Below are positions 9,818 through 17,281 of a stretch of DNA of 64,000 bases, piece after piece. The DNA is taken from assembly GCF_013284055.1 (NCBI RefSeq), contig NZ_CP054143.1:2294001-2358000 (forward strand), read 5' to 3'. Under the pieces are notes generated by a model. That model worked only from the letters and a program-made list of their open reading frames with translations. It was not told the DNA's origin and did not search any database. Made by a program: the position numbers and the translations under genes. This stretch comes from Deefgea piscis (GTDB taxonomy: Bacteria; Pseudomonadota; Gammaproteobacteria; Burkholderiales; Chitinibacteraceae). Every line of letters starts with the position of its first letter. The first letter of the stretch is position 1.

Positions 9818-10546
9818 TTAGTTATGCAGAATTTTTGATAAGAAGTGCTGTGCCCGTTCACCACGTGGGCTGCCAAAAAACTCAACAGCACTACAGTCTT
9901 CTTCAATACGACCTTTATCCATAAAAATCACGCGATTGGCAACGCGGCGCGCAAAACCCATTTCATGGGTCACGCACATCATGGTCATACCTTCTTGTGC
10001 CAATTCGGTCATCACGTCGAGCACTTCATTGACCATTTCTGGGTCTAAAGCACTGGTTGGCTCATCAAACAGCATGGCAATCGGGTTCATTGCCAGGGCA
10101 CGAGCAATTGCCACACGTTGCTGCTGACCACCAGAGAGCTGTCCTGGGAATTTCGCCGCTTGGGCCTTAAGGCCAACGCGATCGAGTAGCTTGAGCCCTG
10201 TGTCGCGCGCCTCATCAGCGCTACGCCCTAAAACGCGTTGCTGAGCGAGCATTAAGTTTTCAGTGATCGATAGATGTGGGAACAGCTCAAAGTTTTGAAA
10301 TACCATCCCAATTCGCGAGCGCAATAAAGGTAGGTCGGTTTGAGGGTCACCCACTGAAATACCATCAACAATAATTCGGCCTTCTTGGAAAGGCTCAAGT
10401 GCATTAACGCACTTAATTAAGGTTGATTTACCCGAGCCCGATGGTCCGCATACGACGACGACTTCGCCTTTGCTGATATCTGCAGTGCAATCGGTCAGGA
10501 CTTGGAAATCACCGTACCATTTATTAATGTGTTCAATCGAAATCAT
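9818..10546 (-). CDS. Polar amino-acid ABC transporter ATPase (GltL type)
   Basis: ATP-binding subunit of a glutamate/aspartate-type importer. The 242 residues show Walker [10 protein letters not shown] (about 34-42), Q-loop MVFQNFELFPHL, signature LSGGQQQR and Walker [14 protein letters not shown]. It is the last gene of the series gltI-gltJ-gltK-gltL and overlaps the upstream permease by 4 bp (ATGA), indicating coupling. A second ATPase of the same type lies at 13231-13989, upstream of the binding-protein gene. The substrate (glutamate, aspartate or related) is inferred from family resemblance. Confidence 0.93.
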   Translation of the reverse strand: MISIEHINKWYGDFQVLTDCTADISKGEVVVVCGPSGSGKSTLIKCVNALEPFQEGRIIVDGISVGDPQTDLPLLRSRIGMVFQNFELFPHLSITENLMLAQQRVLGRSADEARDTGLKLLDRVGLKAQAAKFPGQLSGGQQQRVAIARALAMNPIAMLFDEPTSALDPEMVNEVLDVMTELAQEGMTMMCVTHEMGFARRVANRVIFMDKGRIEEDCSAVEFFGSPRGERAQHFLSKILHN

Positions 10547-11208
10547 ACGGTTGTCCTCTTTTTGAGGTACGCCACATAGCTTGACGCACCAAAGCTAATA
10601 ATAAAATAAATTAAACCAGCAAATAATAAAAATTCATGCGGTTGGCCGACAATATCGCCACGAGAACGAGCGGTATTTAAAAAGTCCATTAAGCCAACGG
10701 CGTAAACCAATGAGGTGTCTTGGAATAAAATAATGGATTGCTGCATTAATAGCGGCATCATTTTTCTAAACGCTTGCGGCAAAACGATCAGTTGCATTGC
10801 TTGGCGGTAATTGAGACCCAGTGCATATGCAGCATTAATTTGGCCTTTCGAAATCGATTGAATCCCTGCTCGAACAATTTCACAAAAATAAGCCGCTTCA
10901 AATAGCATAAATGCAATTAAACATGAAGTGAGAGCACCAACTGGGCGATTCGTTCCGGTGACCCAGCCAATGATAAAGGGCACCATAAAGTAAAACCAAG
11001 TGATGACCAATAGCAATGGAATAGAGCGGAAATAATTAACATAAAACCCTGCGGCCATGGCTAAAAATTTATATTTAGACAGGCGTGCTAAGGCGAGTAA
11101 AGTCCCGATGATGACCCCGCCAATAATAGAAAGCACGGTGAGTTTAAGTGTTAACCACAGCCCATCCATCATGCTCGGTAGTGCAGGTAAGATATTGGAG
11201 AAATCCAT
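10543..11208 (-). CDS. Polar amino-acid ABC transporter permease (GltK type)
   Basis: Inner-membrane permease of the HisM/GltK family, 221 residues, with about five hydrophobic segments. The cytoplasmic coupling loop includes EIVRAGIQSISKGQINAAYALGLNYRQAM, the EAA motif that contacts the ATPase (shown here only to identify the region around residues 110-138). It begins one base after the preceding permease ends and overlaps the ATPase gene by 4 bp. The two permeases should form a heterodimeric channel. Confidence 0.92.
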   Translation of the reverse strand: MDFSNILPALPSMMDGLWLTLKLTVLSIIGGVIIGTLLALARLSKYKFLAMAAGFYVNYFRSIPLLLVITWFYFMVPFIIGWVTGTNRPVGALTSCLIAFMLFEAAYFCEIVRAGIQSISKGQINAAYALGLNYRQAMQLIVLPQAFRKMMPLLMQQSIILFQDTSLVYAVGLMDFLNTARSRGDIVGQPHEFLLFAGLIYFIISFGASSYVAYLKKRTTV

Positions 11209-11955
11209 TTATTTTCCTCCTAAAGCAATCAGGCCAGGTACTTGTACCCGTTTTTCTAGTTTACGCATCAACAACATCAGACTCATATTGAGTGTGAAAT
11301 AAATCAAAGTTGCCAGTGTAAATGCTTCGAATAAATTAGCTGTGAATTCAGCGGTTTGTTTAGTTTGCGCTAACAATTCCATCAAGCCGATCAATGATGC
11401 AACGGATGAGTTTTTAAATACGTTTAAAAACTCACTGGTGATCGGTGGAATGATGATACGAAAAGCTTGCGGCAATAAAACATCTTTATACAGTTGTGGC
11501 AAACGTAAACCTAGCGCTAAAGCGGCATTTGTTTGACCCTGCGGCAGAGCCTCAATCCCTGTGCGAATTTGTTCGGCAACTCGAGCAGCAGTAAATAAAC
11601 CTAGACAGATAACTGTACTAATAAATGCGCTGGTCGCTGGATTAATGTCTTGCTTAAACCAAATCTCTAAGTTTTCAGGTAGATAATCAGGCACCATAAA
11701 GTACCAAATAAACAATTGAATTAAGAGTGGTACATTTCTAAATAAAGCAACATAACCTGCAGCTAAATTTGAAATGATTTTATTCGGTAACGTACGAGCA
11801 ACACCAACGATTGTGCCAATGAATAAAGCAATAATCCAGCTGGTGAGGGCCAGTGCAATAGTCCAGCCTAAACCGGTAATAAACCAGTCTAAATAAATTT
11901 CACTGCCGATACCGGTGGGTTTAAAAAACACACCCCAGTCCCAATGATAATTCAT
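11209..11955 (-). CDS. Polar amino-acid ABC transporter permease (GltJ type)
   Basis: Second permease subunit, 248 residues from ATG 11955 (MNYHWDWGVFFKPTG, close to the usual GltJ start). A GGAG box lies about 9 bases upstream; the in-frame TTG at 11970 overlaps that box and is rejected. It has several hydrophobic segments and a coupling loop at about 140-165 (QIRTGIEALPQGQTNAA). A strong hairpin with a T-run separates it from the binding-protein gene, so permease mRNA should be less abundant than binding-protein mRNA. Confidence 0.92.
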   Translation of the reverse strand: MNYHWDWGVFFKPTGIGSEIYLDWFITGLGWTIALALTSWIIALFIGTIVGVARTLPNKIISNLAAGYVALFRNVPLLIQLFIWYFMVPDYLPENLEIWFKQDINPATSAFISTVICLGLFTAARVAEQIRTGIEALPQGQTNAALALGLRLPQLYKDVLLPQAFRIIIPPITSEFLNVFKNSSVASLIGLMELLAQTKQTAEFTANLFEAFTLATLIYFTLNMSLMLLMRKLEKRVQVPGLIALGGK

Positions 11956-11974
11956 CGATATTTTCTCCAAAGGT

Positions 11975-12003
11975 AAAAAAGCCGAGTAGTGGTGCTACTC
12001 GGC
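11975..12003 (-). terminator. Intra-operon terminator-like hairpin between gltI and gltJ
   Basis: A 9-bp perfect stem, GCCGAGTAG (11981-11989) with CTACTCGGC (11995-12003) and a 5-base loop, is followed on the minus strand by six Ts (11980-11975). It lies between the binding-protein stop and the permease start. Such hairpins commonly allow partial read-through so that the periplasmic binding protein exceeds the membrane parts. Confidence 0.85.
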
Positions 12004-12022
12004 TTGCTGAGTATGCGGTGAA

Positions 12023-12922
12023 TTACATTTGCTCGGCTGATTTGTCTGTTGGCTTAGCGATTAATTGTTTGAAATCATCTGACATTGGGAAGTTGAGGTT
12101 TAAGCCTTTTGGTGGAACAGGGCTTTCAAACCAGCGTTTGTAAATGGTGTTGATTTCACCTGATTTATAAGTGCTGGCAATGGCGCCATCAACGATCTTT
12201 TTAAATTGCGGATCATCTTTACGCAATAAGCAGCCATAAATTTCATATGATTGTGGCTTGCCGACGATTTCCCATTCGCTTGGTTTTTTGGCTTTTGCCA
12301 TTTCACCGGCTAATAAAGCATCGTCCATCATAAATGCAACGGCGCGATTCGATTCAAGCATTAAGAAAGATTCGCCGTGATCTTTGGCGCTGATGATATT
12401 CATATTCATTTTTTTGTCTTCGTTCATTTTTTTCAAAATGCGCTCAGACGTCGTGCCAGCAGTAGTTACGACATTTTTGCCAGCCAAATCAGAGAAGTCT
12501 TTAATTGCTCCGCCTTTTTTAGTCAAAAGACGCGTGCCGATCTCAAAAATACCTAATGAGAATGCAACTTGTCGTTGGCGCTCAATATTGTTGGTGGTTG
12601 AGCCACACTCAACGTCAACGGTGCCGTTTTGTACTAGTGGGATACGGGTTTGTGAAGTAACTAAATTATAACGAACTTGTAAGTTCGGCATTTTAAGTTC
12701 TTTCTTTACTGCGTCAACGATTTTGTTAGAGAGGTCAACTGAGTAGCCAATCGGTTTTGCATCATTAGCAAGATAAGAGAATGGAATCGATGAGTCACGA
12801 TGACCGAGTACAATGACACCACTTTCTTTTACTTTTTTTAAGGTGCCGCTGAGTTCTTCTGCGCCAACGTGTGCGGTGGTGAGTAGAGACATTGCAATGG
12901 CGAGAGGAAGTAATACTTTCAT
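12023..12922 (-). CDS. Glutamate/aspartate-type periplasmic binding protein
   Basis: Family 3 solute-binding protein of the importer, 299 residues from ATG 12922. A GGAG box precedes that codon; the in-frame TTG at 12934 overlaps the box. A signal peptide (MKVLLPLAIAMSLLTTAHVGA) gives a likely cut after residue 21. Family features include GVIVLGHRDSSIPFSY near the mature N-terminus, the QTRIPLVQNGTVDVECGSTT segment and GKNVVTTAGTTSE, all as in GltI. It is the most 5' gene of the gltIJKL set and probably the most highly expressed. Confidence 0.93.
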   Translation of the reverse strand: MKVLLPLAIAMSLLTTAHVGAEELSGTLKKVKESGVIVLGHRDSSIPFSYLANDAKPIGYSVDLSNKIVDAVKKELKMPNLQVRYNLVTSQTRIPLVQNGTVDVECGSTTNNIERQRQVAFSLGIFEIGTRLLTKKGGAIKDFSDLAGKNVVTTAGTTSERILKKMNEDKKMNMNIISAKDHGESFLMLESNRAVAFMMDDALLAGEMAKAKKPSEWEIVGKPQSYEIYGCLLRKDDPQFKKIVDGAIASTYKSGEINTIYKRWFESPVPPKGLNLNFPMSDDFKQLIAKPTDKSAEQM

Positions 12923-13120
12923 GTCGTGCTCCAAGATGTGAGGGTTTTGTTTTTTAAGTTTTTTTTCAGTATATGTAGAACTGAATAAAGCAACATCTAG
13001 GGATGTTCCTTACGGGAATACGGTAGTGTCAAGTCAATTGTTTGCATGCATAGAAGTTATATACACTGAATTATAATTTAGCTTGATAGACTGCAATGCT
13101 GTGGATTGTATGCTGATGGT
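12923..13120 (-). promoter_or_regulatory. Upstream region of the gltI operon with palindromes
   Basis: This AT-rich stretch should hold the gltI promoter. Two short inverted repeats are visible: AACATC/GATGTT (12992-13007) and TTCAGT/ACTGAA (12965-12985). Either could be an operator or an mRNA leader structure. A minus-strand TATAAT lies near 13070-13076, with only a weak -35 match. No open reading frame of note is present. Confidence 0.35.
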
Positions 13121-13171
13121 GGGGTATTGTTTGTAACAGTATTTTAGCTAATTGCTACCGCGAGATACCCC
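13121..13171. repeat. 51-bp palindromic repeat (GGGGTAT...ATACCCC family)
   Basis: GGGGTATT begins at 13121 and ATACCCC ends at 13171, giving a 51-bp element with inverted ends. Elements of 50-51 bp with the same ends occur at 34101-34151 and 59731-59780, and a decayed one at 30140-30189. All are intergenic. The interiors differ, so this looks like a small dispersed palindromic family. Confidence 0.55.
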
Positions 13172-13173
13172 AT

Positions 13174-13202
13174 AAAAATGGCTGCCATAGGGCAGCCATT
13201 TT
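13174..13202 (-). terminator. Rho-independent terminator after the second ATPase gene
   Basis: AAAATGGCTGCC (13175-13186) pairs perfectly with GGCAGCCATTTT (13191-13202) around a 4-base loop, and T-runs flank both sides. It lies downstream of the ATPase gene that ends at 13231. It therefore separates that gene from the gltIJKL operon. Confidence 0.85.
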
Positions 13203-13230
13203 GTTTTTGCTTAATGTATTTTTCGCGTAA

Positions 13231-13989
13231 TTATTGATCCATGGGGGTCAAGATTTGGCGTAAGAATTGTTTGGCGCGGTCGGTTTGTGGGTTGGTAAAA
13301 AAGTTTTCTGGCATGGTGTCTTCAACAATTTCACCATGATCGAGGAAAATGACTCGATCGGCGACTTCGCGTGCAAAGCCCATTTCGTGAGTAACCACCA
13401 TCATGGTCATGCCCGATTCTGCCAGCTGCTTCATCACACCCAGCACTTCACCAATCATTTCAGGGTCGAGTGCGCTGGTGGGCTCATCAAATAGCATTAC
13501 GCGTGGGTTCATCGCCAAACCACGGGCAATCGCTACACGCTGCTGTTGACCGCCTGACAGATTGCTTGGATAAGCGTCTTTCTTGTTTAATAGCCCAACA
13601 CGTTCAAGTAATTCCAAAGCCTGCTGGTTAGCTTGTGCTGCAGGGACTTTCTTGACGTTAATTGGCGCTAAGGTGATGTTTTCTAATACCGATAAATGCG
13701 GATAAAGATTGAAGTGCTGAAACACAAAGCCGACTTCTTCACGCAGTTTATTGATATTGGTTTTGGTGCTATTGGCTTGAATGCCATCAACCCAAATTTC
13801 ACCATCATTAATCGCTTCAAGTTGATTAATCGTCCGAATGAGGGTGGATTTCCCCGAGCCAGAGGGGCCACAGACCACAACCACCTCACCTTGCCTAACT
13901 TCAAGGTTGAGGTTTTTTAAGACATGGTGGTCGCGACCATACCATTTGTTGACATTATTAAAGCGAATCATGGTCACATTATCATTCAT
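13231..13989 (-). CDS. Polar amino-acid ABC transporter ATPase, second copy
   Basis: A 252-residue ATPase with Walker [11 protein letters not shown]-loop [12 protein letters not shown], signature LSGGQQQR and Walker [14 protein letters not shown]. It is closely related to the gene at 9818-10546, including the identical Walker A and TSALDPE, yet clearly diverged elsewhere. It has no permease or binding protein of its own nearby and is separated from gltI by a terminator. It may energise the same permease pair under other conditions or serve a transporter encoded elsewhere; the sequence does not decide this. Confidence 0.9.
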   Translation of the reverse strand: MNDNVTMIRFNNVNKWYGRDHHVLKNLNLEVRQGEVVVVCGPSGSGKSTLIRTINQLEAINDGEIWVDGIQANSTKTNINKLREEVGFVFQHFNLYPHLSVLENITLAPINVKKVPAAQANQQALELLERVGLLNKKDAYPSNLSGGQQQRVAIARGLAMNPRVMLFDEPTSALDPEMIGEVLGVMKQLAESGMTMMVVTHEMGFAREVADRVIFLDHGEIVEDTMPENFFTNPQTDRAKQFLRQILTPMDQ

Positions 13990-14043
13990 GGGTGAACCTG
14001 TTATTTTGTAAGGGTATTCAGGGTTAGCCTAGCGGGGAAAACC

Positions 14044-14829
14044 CTAGTTGGCCAAGGCATTGCTCAATGCCACATACTGGGCAACGCTCACATTCTCAGG
14101 GCGGCAGCTCGGGTCAATACCCAAATCAGCCAGTACTTGATCGTTGGCAATGCCTTTTAAATTATTGCGCAGTGTTTTGCGGCGTTGTGAAAATGAAGCT
14201 AACACCAGTTTACGCAGGTGATCTTCATTTTTAGCCGGATAAGGCAGCACGTCATAAGGCACCATCCGTACCACGGCCGAATCGACTTTCGGCGGTGGAT
14301 CAAAGGATTCTGGTGGTACGTCAATAATATGATCCATCAGGTAGCGATATTGCAGCATGATGGAAAGACGGCCGTAATCGGTGGTGCTCGGTTCGGCGAC
14401 CATGCGTTCAACGACTTCTTTTTGCAACATAAAGTGCATGTCGTAAATGATGTCGCTAAAGCTCGCCAGATGAAACAGCAATGGGGTTGAAATATTATAC
14501 GGTAGGTTACCGACTAATTTAATCCGTTTGCCAGGGGCGATTTCACGCGCCAGCGCGCCAAAATCAAAATTGAGTGCGTCGGCATTGTGAATGACTAAAC
14601 GCTCAGGAGGATAAATGCTCGATAAATGGCTGACAATATCACGGTCGATTTCGACGACATTCAGTTGCGGAACGCGGGCCAGTAGCGGTGCGGTTAGCGC
14701 AGCAAGGCCGGGACCGATTTCGACGACGACGTCGTCAGCTTGTGGGTCAACTGCGTTGATGATGCCAGCAATGACGCCTTGGTCTTGCAAAAAGTTTTGT
14801 CCAAAGCGTTTACGGGGAATATGTGCCAT
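14044..14829 (-). CDS. rsmA: 16S rRNA dimethyladenosine methyltransferase RsmA/KsgA
   Basis: Dimethylates two adjacent adenines in the 3' terminal hairpin of 16S rRNA during 30S maturation. I take ATG 14829 ([16 protein letters not shown]), which has AAGGA upstream; an ATG at 14856 would add nine residues. In 261 residues: SAM motif [11 protein letters not shown], acidic VEIDRD, and the catalytic NLPYNIS motif. The C-terminal helical region ([12 protein letters not shown]) fits the family. It lies downstream of pdxA on the same strand, as in many proteobacteria, but a hairpin with a T-run separates the two. Confidence 0.96.
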   Translation of the reverse strand: MAHIPRKRFGQNFLQDQGVIAGIINAVDPQADDVVVEIGPGLAALTAPLLARVPQLNVVEIDRDIVSHLSSIYPPERLVIHNADALNFDFGALAREIAPGKRIKLVGNLPYNISTPLLFHLASFSDIIYDMHFMLQKEVVERMVAEPSTTDYGRLSIMLQYRYLMDHIIDVPPESFDPPPKVDSAVVRMVPYDVLPYPAKNEDHLRKLVLASFSQRRKTLRNNLKGIANDQVLADLGIDPSCRPENVSVAQYVALSNALAN

Positions 14830-14855
14830 TTGAATCCTTGCCCCCAACGGGGACA

Positions 14856-14884
14856 TACAAAAATAAAAAGCGAGATGTCTCGCT
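14856..14884 (-). terminator. Terminator after pdxA
   Basis: AGCGAG (14869-14874) pairs with CTCGCT (14879-14884), and the minus strand continues into a T-rich run (14868-14856). It probably ends much of the lptD-surA-pdxA message before rsmA. It is a short stem, so some read-through into rsmA is likely. Confidence 0.65.
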
Positions 14885-14978
14885 ATTGTAAAGCAGTCGC
14901 ATCGCGTGGTTTTTCCGTTGATCGATTCAGTTTATCGACCTATGCCGAAAAAAGAGTCCACGTGGTGCGCTGAAGTCC

Positions 14979-15977
14979 TTAAGTGTTGGCCGCTAATGTG
15001 GCGGCTAATTGAGTCGCAGCAATCAGGCTGCCGACCTCTGCGAGACCTTTACCGGCTAAGTCGAGCGCGGTGCCGTGATCCACTGAAGTACGAATGATCG
15101 GCAAGCCCAGCGTGATATTGATGCCTGCACCAAAGGTGGCAAATTTTAACACCGGCAGTCCTTGGTCATGATACATCGCCAACACCGCATCGCCTTGCGC
15201 CAAAATGGGCGGATTAAATAAAGTATCAGCGGGGAGTGGTCCGATTAAGTGCATGCCTTCGGCGCGTAACTGCTCAAGTACCGGAATGATGATATCCATT
15301 TCTTCACGGCCCATATGGCCACTTTCGCCGGCGTGTGGGTTGAGCCCCGCGACGATGATTTTGGGTTGCGCTAAGCCAAAATGCTGCTGTAAATCATGCT
15401 GCAAAATACGTAATGTGCTGCGTAATGCATCGCTAGTCACTGCGCTAGCGACGTCTTTGAGTGGCAAATGTGTGGTGGCCAAAGCGACTCGCATCATCTT
15501 GGCATCTGTGCCGTATTGACCGGCCAGCATCATCACCACCTGTGGGGTATGCGTCTTTTCTGCAAGGTATTCGGTATGTCCAGAGAAATACCCGCCGAGT
15601 TTGGCATCGTTGATCACCCCTTTGTGTAGGGGCGCAGTAACGATTGCGGCGAACTCACCTTGCATACAACCCGCAATGGCGCGATCAAGTAGCGCCAAAA
15701 CATAGCTGGAATTTTGAGGATCAAGTTGCCCGGCAATACTGTTGACGACTAAGGGGATGTGCAAAATCGAAACGGGGGCGCTGACCTCGGCACGATATTC
15801 AGGCCAAGTCGCCACAATGGCAGGGTCAATCCCTACGCAACTGGCACGCTCAAGCAGCAATTGGCGATCAGCCAATAAAACGATAGGTGCGGGTATATTG
15901 CTCTGCGCTAATTGTATTGCAAGCTCAGGGCCAATACCTGCAGGTTCTCCGGTGGTGATCGCCAATGGTTTTTGCAT
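14979..15977 (-). CDS. pdxA: 4-hydroxythreonine-4-phosphate dehydrogenase
   Basis: Catalyses the NAD-dependent oxidation of 4-phosphohydroxy-threonine in the DXP-dependent pyridoxal phosphate pathway. The 332 residues show GEPAGIGPE at the N-terminus, the metal/substrate motif GHTEYLAE, GLNPHAGE and MYHDQGLPVLK. The length fits the family. The start codon overlaps the surA stop (TAATG), so the two are translationally coupled, as in the classical surA-pdxA-ksgA cluster. Confidence 0.96.
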   Translation of the reverse strand: MQKPLAITTGEPAGIGPELAIQLAQSNIPAPIVLLADRQLLLERASCVGIDPAIVATWPEYRAEVSAPVSILHIPLVVNSIAGQLDPQNSSYVLALLDRAIAGCMQGEFAAIVTAPLHKGVINDAKLGGYFSGHTEYLAEKTHTPQVVMMLAGQYGTDAKMMRVALATTHLPLKDVASAVTSDALRSTLRILQHDLQQHFGLAQPKIIVAGLNPHAGESGHMGREEMDIIIPVLEQLRAEGMHLIGPLPADTLFNPPILAQGDAVLAMYHDQGLPVLKFATFGAGINITLGLPIIRTSVDHGTALDLAGKGLAEVGSLIAATQLAATLAANT

Positions 15978-17266
15978 TACTCGTCCTTTAGACGCAATTC
16001 AACGTGGGCGCGATCACGCAATTGGCGCAGCCAATCTTCGTATTGTTCTTCGGCTTTGCGTTGTTTTAATTCATTGCGTAATTTGAAACGCGCACGCTCT
16101 AAAGTCACGTCTTGTTTACGGCGCTCATCAACGCGAATCAAGTGGAAACCAAACGGCGTTTGTACCGGTTGACTCACTTCGCCCACTTTGAGTGAATTCA
16201 TTACGGCTTCAAATTCAGGTACTGTTTCACCCGGATTGAGCCAGCCTAAATCACCGCCTTTGGGCGCGCTGGCATCATCGGAAAACGCTTTGGCGAGGTC
16301 TTCAAACTTTTCGCCATGCTCAATACGACTGCGAATTTGGCGTAATTTTTGCTGTGCATCGGTGGTCGAGGTGATTTCATTGCTGCGAATCAAAATATGC
16401 CGTACATGGCTTTGATCGACCACAACTTGTTCTTGTTGGCTACGCTTGTCCAGTAGTTTGAATAAATGAAACCCAGCTGGGCTACGCACCACATCCGTAA
16501 TCCCACCCGGTTTGAGTTGGTCGAGCAAGCTAGTGAATGCCGGTGGCAAAGAGCCAGCAGGACGCCAACCTAATGAGCCCCCTTTATTGGCGTTTTGATC
16601 GGCGGAGTAGCTAGCAGCGACGCTGGCAAATGCGGCGCCGCTTTCCAGCTCTTTTTTGGCCGCTTGAATGCGTAAACGACGCGCTTGAATTTGGTCGGGC
16701 GCGGCATTTTCAGGTAATGGAATAAAAATCTGGGCCAAGTTATATTCCATTTGGACTTTATTGGCCGCTAGCTTGATGTAGTCATCAATTTCTGAATCAG
16801 TGACCACTACTTTGCTATCAATTTCGCGATCTTTTAAGCGAGCCAGTAGCATTTCTTGGCGAATTTGATCGCGAAATCCACGCCATGACATGCCAGTTTC
16901 TTCCAATTTTTGGCGAAACACCGGCAGGCTCATCTGATTTTGTGCCGCAATCCGGTTGATGGCCATTTCTAGCTGATTGTCATCAACGCGAATGCCGAGC
17001 TGCTGAGCGTATTGGGTCTGCAGCTGATCTAAAATCATCCGTTCCAGTACTTGTTCTTGCAATACTTGCTCAGGCGGCAATTGAACTTTTTGCTGTTCGA
17101 GGTTTTTGCGAATCGCGTTGATTTTTTGATTCAATTCCACCTGCGTAATCGCATTGCGATTCACAATTGCAATCACGCGATCGGCAGTAATAATTTCGGC
17201 CATTGCCGCACTACTAAAGAGCGCTAAAGTTAGCGTTGCGGTACGCAGCAAAGTCATAGTCTTCAT
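15977..17266 (-). CDS. surA: Periplasmic chaperone and peptidyl-prolyl isomerase SurA
   Basis: Escorts unfolded outer-membrane proteins, including LptD, across the periplasm. The 429 residues start with a signal peptide (cut near AAMA, residue 23). An N-terminal chaperone domain follows (about 24-170). Two parvulin domains follow (about 175-275 with GGSLGWRPAG, and about 285-385 with GGDLGWLNPGETVPEFE), then a C-terminal helix. It sits directly downstream of lptD, its best-known client, with a 15-bp gap. Confidence 0.96.
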   Translation of the reverse strand: MKTMTLLRTATLTLALFSSAAMAEIITADRVIAIVNRNAITQVELNQKINAIRKNLEQQKVQLPPEQVLQEQVLERMILDQLQTQYAQQLGIRVDDNQLEMAINRIAAQNQMSLPVFRQKLEETGMSWRGFRDQIRQEMLLARLKDREIDSKVVVTDSEIDDYIKLAANKVQMEYNLAQIFIPLPENAAPDQIQARRLRIQAAKKELESGAAFASVAASYSADQNANKGGSLGWRPAGSLPPAFTSLLDQLKPGGITDVVRSPAGFHLFKLLDKRSQQEQVVVDQSHVRHILIRSNEITSTTDAQQKLRQIRSRIEHGEKFEDLAKAFSDDASAPKGGDLGWLNPGETVPEFEAVMNSLKVGEVSQPVQTPFGFHLIRVDERRKQDVTLERARFKLRNELKQRKAEEQYEDWLRQLRDRAHVELRLKDE

Positions 17267-17281
17267 ACGGTTGTACAGCCT

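Noticed and set aside
12923-12934. TTG start for gltI four codons upstream
   Set aside because: The TTG is part of the GGAG ribosome-binding site of ATG 12922; the same pattern explains the false TTG starts of gltJ and the PCu(A)C gene.
14869-14960. Possible tRNA or small RNA gene between rsmA and pdxA
   Set aside because: No cloverleaf, T-loop or CCA-end pattern could be drawn; the only structure is a short terminator hairpin.
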